Source: an uncultured SAR86 cluster bacterium (GTDB lineage: Bacteria > Pseudomonadota > Gammaproteobacteria > Magnimaribacterales > AG-339-G14). From it: a stretch of DNA of 57,691 nucleotides. The position numbers and the translations under genes are program-made. Each line of letters starts with the position of its first letter. Position 1 is the stretch's first letter. The stretch covers positions 1 through 57,691 of the forward strand of contig CABZES010000008.1 in the NCBI GenBank assembly GCA_902524805.1, read 5' to 3'. The notes beneath the pieces were generated by a model. That model saw only the letters and a program-made list of their open reading frames with translations. It did no database searches and was not told the origin of the DNA. This document shows positions 53,361-57,691 of this stretch, piece by piece.

Positions 53361-54378
53361 TTAAATTATTGGAAAAAGTAGCTAATTCTTTAAGCTTATC
53401 TTCGGCTAATCCCGACCTAATTACATCGATTGCTATCTCAAACGATTTTTCAAAGCTACTTACAAGGTCAGATACATAAATTACTGCAGCAGAATTTAAA
53501 CTTGTTATGTCTTCGCCAGATTTAAAACCTTCATTTTGTAGAGTTGCTTTTATGAGTTGCAGACTTTCCTGTGGAGAACTTATCTGTAAATCGTTTAAAT
53601 CTTTCTGATGAATATCAAAAACTTTTGGATCAATTTCATATTCGGAAATTTTATTGTTTTCTAATTCTGCTACAAATGTTTTATCTACTGAACTTATTTC
53701 ATCAAGGCCATCTTTCGAATGGAAAACCATTGCTTTAATTGTTCCAAGATTTTTTAAAGTTTCTGCAACAGGCAAAATCCATTGAGGATCATAAACTCCA
53801 ATACTTTGTCTTTTTGCACCTGCGGGATTTGTAAGTGGGCCAAGTAAATTAAATATAGTCCTGTCGGCAATTCGTTTCCTTACTGGCATGACATATTTCA
53901 TTCCTGGATGAAAATTTTGAGCAAACATAAATCCTATACCTATTTCGTCAATACATCTTGCAACTTGGTTTGGATTTAGGTTTAAATTTACATTTGCAGC
54001 CTCTAATACATCTGCACTTCCACTTTTTCCAGTTGCTGTCCTATTGCCATGTTTAGCAATCTTTACTTTTGCAGCTGCTGCTACCAAACCTGCAGTTGTA
54101 GAAACATTCATCATTCCCTTTCCTAAACCCCCCGTTCCACAGCAATCTACTAAGTTATCTTGTGAGTTGACTTTTACTTTCAATAATGATTTTCTCATTG
54201 CTTGAACTGCTCCAGTTAGTTCATCCGATGTCTCTCCTTTATTGGAAAGGTTCAATAAAAAGTCTTCAATTTCAGTTTCAGATATTTCTCCTAAGAATAT
54301 TTTTTGAAAAATAGTTGCAGATTCTTCTTGTGTTAAGTTTTTTGTAGAAGATTTATTTATTATTTCTGAACTATTCAT
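53347..54378 (-). CDS. trpD: Anthranilate phosphoribosyltransferase
   Basis: Transfers ribose-5-phosphate from PRPP to anthranilate. The 343-residue protein shows the [18 protein letters not shown] loop, [22 protein letters not shown] (PRPP and anthranilate contacts) and [19 protein letters not shown]. It is not fused to TrpG, unlike E. coli TrpGD. Overlaps trpG by 4 bases at the start and trpC by 14 bases at the end. Confidence 0.96.
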   Translation of the reverse strand: MNSSEIINKSSTKNLTQEESATIFQKIFLGEISETEIEDFLLNLSNKGETSDELTGAVQAMRKSLLKVKVNSQDNLVDCCGTGGLGKGMMNVSTTAGLVAAAAKVKIAKHGNRTATGKSGSADVLEAANVNLNLNPNQVARCIDEIGIGFMFAQNFHPGMKYVMPVRKRIADRTIFNLLGPLTNPAGAKRQSIGVYDPQWILPVAETLKNLGTIKAMVFHSKDGLDEISSVDKTFVAELENNKISEYEIDPKVFDIHQKDLNDLQISSPQESLQLIKATLQNEGFKSGEDITSLNSAAVIYVSDLVSSFEKSFEIAIDVIRSGLAEDKLKELATFSNNLNESA

Positions 54379-54941
54379 TTACTATCTAGAAAATTCGAAA
54401 GAATTTTTTTTCCTTTATTAGTCATTATGGACTCTGGATGAAACTGAACTCCTGAAATTTTTAGATTAGCATGTTGAATTCCCATAATCGTTCCGTCTGA
54501 AGTTCTTGCATTGACTATCAAATCTTCTGGTAAAGATTCTGATTCAATGATTAAAGAATGATATCTTGTAACAGCCAAATTATTATCGATATTTTCAAAT
54601 AAAAAGTTTGAATCATGATCAATAATTGAAATTTTTCCATGCATAGGCCTGCTCGCCTTAACAATTTTTCCTCCAAAGGCTTCACCAATGGCTTGATGAC
54701 CAAGGCAAACTCCTAGAATAGGAATTTTTTCTTTGAAATATTTTATTAAGTCGATTGATATTCCTGCCTCTTTTGGTGAGCAAGGGCCTGGGGAGATTAC
54801 TAAATATTTTGGTTTTAAAGCTTCCGCTTCTTGAATGGTGATTTTATCATTTCTAAAAACCTTAACTTCTTGTCCAAGCTCGCCAAAGTATTGAACTAAG
54901 TTATATGTGAATGAATCATAATTATCTATCATTAATAACAT
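54375..54941 (-). CDS. trpG: Anthranilate synthase glutamine amidotransferase component
   Basis: Supplies ammonia to TrpE from glutamine. Class I amidotransferase of 188 residues: [31 protein letters not shown], the nucleophilic Cys79 in [15 protein letters not shown], and His/Glu of the triad in [11 protein letters not shown] near 165-175. May also serve PabB (as in Bacillus), since no separate pabA is seen. Adjacent to trpE with a one-base overlap. Confidence 0.95.
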   Translation of the reverse strand: MLLMIDNYDSFTYNLVQYFGELGQEVKVFRNDKITIQEAEALKPKYLVISPGPCSPKEAGISIDLIKYFKEKIPILGVCLGHQAIGEAFGGKIVKASRPMHGKISIIDHDSNFLFENIDNNLAVTRYHSLIIESESLPEDLIVNARTSDGTIMGIQHANLKISGVQFHPESIMTNKGKKILSNFLDSK

Positions 54942-56290
54942 TAATCCATGTCCTCTATCGCTTTTATTATTGATTGCGCCTTATTAAGAGATTCCTGAAA
55001 TTCGGCTTCAGGATCTGAATCATAAACCACTCCTCCACCTGCTCTGACAGTTAGTTCTTTTGCTTGAATTACAGCTGTTCTGATTGCTATCGCTAAATCC
55101 ATATTTCCTGTCCAAGATAAATAACCTATCGCACCACCATAAACTCCTCTTCTATCGGACTCTAGTTCATCAATTATTTCCATAGCTCGAACTTTTGGAG
55201 CTCCAGAGAGAGTTCCGGCTGGAAAAGTAGCTTTGAGAACATCAATGGGCGAATACCCTTCCTTTAATTCACCAACTACATTTGATACAAGATGCATCAC
55301 GTGTGAATATTTTTCAATTTTCATTTGTTCTGTAGTTTTTACAGAGCCAATCTTGGCAATTCTTCCTACATCATTTCTTCCCAAATCAATCAACATTAAA
55401 TGCTCAGCGATTTCTTTGGGATCATTTTTTAATTTGGAGGCAAGTTCTTTGTCTTCTGTCTCATTTTCGCCTCTTTTAATTGTTCCAGCGATTGGTCTTA
55501 CTGTGACTTCGTTATTTTGTAACCTAACAAGAATTTCTGGCGAAGCGCCAACAATATATAAATCGTCAATTTTCAAAAAATACATATAGGGACTTGGATT
55601 TAATTTTCTTAATGATTTGTATAGATTTAATGGAGATCCTTTAAAAGGTGTCTTAAATTCTTGGCCATAAACAACCTGCATGACATCTCCATCGACAATA
55701 TATTTTTTGATTTTTTCTATTGCATTTAAATAATCAGCTTTTTTAACAGAAGATGTAAAATTTATATTTCCTTTAGTTTCTCTTTTCTTGTCTTTAATTG
55801 GTTCTAATAATTTTTTATGAATTTCTTCGATTCTTTTAATACATTCTCCCTCTTTATCTTTTGAACCATTCACAACAATAAATAAAGATTTTTTTAGGTT
55901 ATCAAAAATAATTACTTCGTCAGAAATCATTAAAGATATGTCTTCATAATTTAGTTTTGGTTTTGTAGATTTAGCTAATTTTCCTTCAATTTCCCTTATA
56001 GTCTCGTAACTAAAATAGCCAACTAACCCTCCATGAAACTCAGGCAAAATCTCATTTTTTTCAATATTTATGCCTTTTAGAAAAGCATCTATTTCCTCTA
56101 AAGGATTTTTAGATAAAGAAATTTTCTTATCTGTAGGCAAACCAATAATAGAATATCTTGCCCATTTTTCTCCGCCTTCAACTGACTCAAAAAAATATGA
56201 ATTCTTACTATTTTCAAATTTTAAATAAATCTCTAAAGGAGAATCTAGTTCTCCTGAAATTTCTTTAAAAAAAGCTTTTTTAATTTTCAT
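54941..56290 (-). CDS. trpE: Anthranilate synthase component I
   Basis: Converts chorismate plus ammonia to anthranilate. The 449-residue protein is short against 490-520, mainly at the N-terminus. The tryptophan-binding [18 protein letters not shown] remains, so feedback inhibition by tryptophan is likely. Chorismate-binding motifs include [57 protein letters not shown] and the final [17 protein letters not shown]. No leader peptide with tandem Trp codons is present upstream, since the DUF192 gene overlaps its start by 11 bases, so attenuation at this site is unlikely. Confidence 0.95.
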   Translation of the reverse strand: MKIKKAFFKEISGELDSPLEIYLKFENSKNSYFFESVEGGEKWARYSIIGLPTDKKISLSKNPLEEIDAFLKGINIEKNEILPEFHGGLVGYFSYETIREIEGKLAKSTKPKLNYEDISLMISDEVIIFDNLKKSLFIVVNGSKDKEGECIKRIEEIHKKLLEPIKDKKRETKGNINFTSSVKKADYLNAIEKIKKYIVDGDVMQVVYGQEFKTPFKGSPLNLYKSLRKLNPSPYMYFLKIDDLYIVGASPEILVRLQNNEVTVRPIAGTIKRGENETEDKELASKLKNDPKEIAEHLMLIDLGRNDVGRIAKIGSVKTTEQMKIEKYSHVMHLVSNVVGELKEGYSPIDVLKATFPAGTLSGAPKVRAMEIIDELESDRRGVYGGAIGYLSWTGNMDLAIAIRTAVIQAKELTVRAGGGVVYDSDPEAEFQESLNKAQSIIKAIEDMD

Positions 56291-56708
56291 ATTTTAAAGA
56301 TGAGTCTATTTTTTTATATTCTTCCAATAATTCTCCTCTATTTGCTTCAATTACAATTAAAGCAGGATGACAAATTTTTTTTGTAGAAAATGGCTTTCCT
56401 TTCTCCAAAACAATTTTACTTTCATCAATAAATAAAATATCTAAAGGAATGGAGGTATCCTTCATCCACATACACCTAATTTTTCTTTCATTATTCCAAA
56501 TAAAGTTTACTTGATGATTTTGTGAAAGTTTTTCAGTATTCATTAGACCCTGCTTTCTGTTTTTATTATCTCTTAAGTCTTTGACACATATATTTCTATC
56601 AGGCATGAATTTGAAATCATAATCACATTTTAAATTTTGAGATTCTAACGAAATTGAATTTATAGAAAAAAAACTAATTAGAATTGTCTTTAAGATTTTT
56701 AATAGCAT
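56280..56708 (-). CDS. Secreted DUF192 family protein
   Basis: Small exported domain of unknown role. The frame is open to 56774, but the ATG at 56708 gives a signal peptide ([19 protein letters not shown]) and overlaps the rpe 3' end by 35 bases. The mature part has the DUF192 core: [50 protein letters not shown], with the characteristic R-x-x-GLM and the WMKDT...PLDILFID motif. Function of DUF192 is not established. It takes the place of gph between rpe and trpE and overlaps trpE by 11 bases. Confidence 0.8.
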   Translation of the reverse strand: MLLKILKTILISFFSINSISLESQNLKCDYDFKFMPDRNICVKDLRDNKNRKQGLMNTEKLSQNHQVNFIWNNERKIRCMWMKDTSIPLDILFIDESKIVLEKGKPFSTKKICHPALIVIEANRGELLEEYKKIDSSLKYEN

Positions 56709-57342
56709 CAATATAACTAGATTTATTAAAAATTGCTGACCCCGCAACAAAAGTGTCTGCTCCTGCAGAGGCAACCTCAGAAATATTTGATTCTTTTATA
56801 CCTCCATCTACCTCTAGTCGAATATCTTTTTTCAATTCATCGATGATTTTCCTTAGACTTGAGATCTTTAAAATAGTTTCAGGAATAAATTCTTGACCTC
56901 CAAAACCTGGAAAAACACTCATAAGCAAGACCATATATAAATCTTCTAAAAAAGGATTTAAATTATCTAGAGGAATATCAGGATTTAAAACTAATCCAGG
57001 TTTACAGCCTAGGTCTTTTATTAATCGGATAGACTTTTCAGTATCTTTTGATGCTTCTGGATGAAATGTTATAGAAGTTGCTCCAGAATCAGCAAACATT
57101 TTTATTAAATCGTCAACAGGTTGTGCCATTAAATGAACATCTATAGGACAATCTATATTCGCATCTCTTAGAGACTTACATACCATCGGTCCTATAGTTA
57201 AATTTGGAACGAAGTGATTATCCATGACATCAAAATGAATCCAATCAGCGCCGGCTAGAAGCACCTCTTTCACTTCTTCTCCTAGCTTTGCAAAGTCAGC
57301 AGACAGAATAGAAGGTGCTATTACATTGGATTGTTTTGGCAT
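56674..57342 (-). CDS. rpe: Ribulose-phosphate 3-epimerase
   Basis: Interconverts ribulose-5-phosphate and xylulose-5-phosphate. TIM-barrel protein of 222 residues: [36 protein letters not shown] with metal ligands (His, Asp), [28 protein letters not shown] and [12 protein letters not shown]. rpe ahead of trpE is conserved in Pseudomonas and E. coli neighbourhoods. Starts 9 bases after murU. Confidence 0.96.
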   Translation of the reverse strand: MPKQSNVIAPSILSADFAKLGEEVKEVLLAGADWIHFDVMDNHFVPNLTIGPMVCKSLRDANIDCPIDVHLMAQPVDDLIKMFADSGATSITFHPEASKDTEKSIRLIKDLGCKPGLVLNPDIPLDNLNPFLEDLYMVLLMSVFPGFGGQEFIPETILKISSLRKIIDELKKDIRLEVDGGIKESNISEVASAGADTFVAGSAIFNKSSYIDAIKNLKDNSN

Positions 57343-57351
57343 CTTTGAATT

Positions 57352-57691
57352 TTACCCTTCGCTTATAGAGACGTCTAATGAGTCAAGGTCTTTTTTTGAA
57401 TTTATATTGACTACTTGTCCATTATAAACTTCTCCAGAAATTTCTCTTTTATTCACAAAAGGCAAGAGAATATCGCTCCATAATTTAAGTTTCGTAACTT
57501 CGTTTGTTTGAAAAGTTTTTGGATTTATTATTCCTATTCCTGAATAAGTTAACTCATTTGAATTTTTATTAACAAATATACAATCGTTTTTTAAATTCAT
57601 ATCCCCATTATTATTTTTTTTCTTAGTTAAAAGAATCAAATGAGCCATTTTTTTTAAATCAAAATTTATCAGTCTAGAAAAAGGATAATCT
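57352..57691 (-). CDS. murU: N-acetylmuramate alpha-1-phosphate uridylyltransferase, C-terminal part
   Basis: Makes UDP-MurNAc in the anhydro-MurNAc recycling pathway described in Pseudomonas. The reading frame is open through the window edge (upstream residues DYPFSRLINFDLKK), so the true start lies outside. The visible 112 residues include LTYSGIGIINPKTF, WSDILLPFVNKREISGEVYNG and a last strand with INSKKDLDSLD, the C-terminal end of the nucleotidyltransferase fold. The family assignment rests on these motifs; another sugar-phosphate nucleotidyltransferase is possible. Confidence 0.72.
   Translation of the reverse strand, partial: DYPFSRLINFDLKKMAHLILLTKKKNNNGDMNLKNDCIFVNKNSNELTYSGIGIINPKTFQTNEVTKLKLWSDILLPFVNKREISGEVYNGQVVNINSKKDLDSLDVSISEG

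Noticed and set aside
55233-55589. 118-residue plus-strand frame
   Set aside because: Antisense to the conserved chorismate-binding region of trpE; no independent support.

Overview
The window is AT-rich, very compactly coded DNA from what looks like a streamlined, probably marine, Gammaproteobacterium; a SAR86-like lineage is my best guess. This is inference: the gene neighbourhoods (aroQ-accB-accC, leuS-lptE-holA, mrdA-rodA, coaBC-dut, rpmB-rpmG, zapA-6S RNA-fau, dnaG-rpoD-tRNA-Ile2, fis-purH-purD, trpE-G-D-C) are gammaproteobacterial. The very short intergenic spaces, overlapping convergent 3' ends and low G+C are typical of genome-reduced plankton. No IS element, prophage, CRISPR array or rRNA operon was seen.

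Layout. 1-7000: tail of a DsbD-alpha-like protein, then aroQ, accB, accC, leuS, lptE and holA on the plus strand. 6173-14265 (minus): a cell-envelope cluster of proA, nadD, rsfS, mrdA (PBP2), rodA, mltB, dacC (PBP5/6) and a class IV aminotransferase. 14311-18223: a DedA protein, an acyl-CoA synthetase, dut and coaBC. 18301-22047 (plus): rpmB, rpmG, maf, lnt, an L,D-transpeptidase lipoprotein and a glutathione-peroxidase-like protein. 22042-28097: rpiA, ilvA, fau, 6S RNA, zapA, a ZapB-like coiled coil, pepP and a UbiH-family hydroxylase.

28111-41687 is the most distinctive block, an iron and haem island. A seven-gene minus-strand operon (hemC-hemD fusion, hemB, hemE, hemH, hemF, hemG and a four-helix membrane protein) is transcribed divergently from a 5-aminolevulinate synthase gene. 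Together they encode the whole route from glycine plus succinyl-CoA to protohaem. A TonB-dependent siderophore receptor and an FbpABC ferric-iron transporter follow. The receptor gene and fbpA each have Fur boxes overlapping nearly identical promoters. The roughly 300-base spacer between hemA and the receptor gene holds a strong bidirectional terminator and several unexplained stem-loops, two of which look like related copies.

41782-48857 (minus): a TIP30-like NAD(P)-binding protein, tRNA-Ile(CAU), rpoD, dnaG, ruvX, a TonB-domain protein, gshB and rsmE. 48901-52541 (plus): a SixA-like phosphatase, fis, purH and purD. 52578-57691 (minus): trpC, trpD, trpG, trpE, a DUF192 protein, rpe and the 3' part of murU.

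No wholly new defence or mobile system was recognised. The strongest leads are the ALAS-based complete haem locus with its divergent HemD domain and its uncharacterised membrane protein, the mirror-image divergent promoter that drives it, and the structured spacer at 35770-36069.
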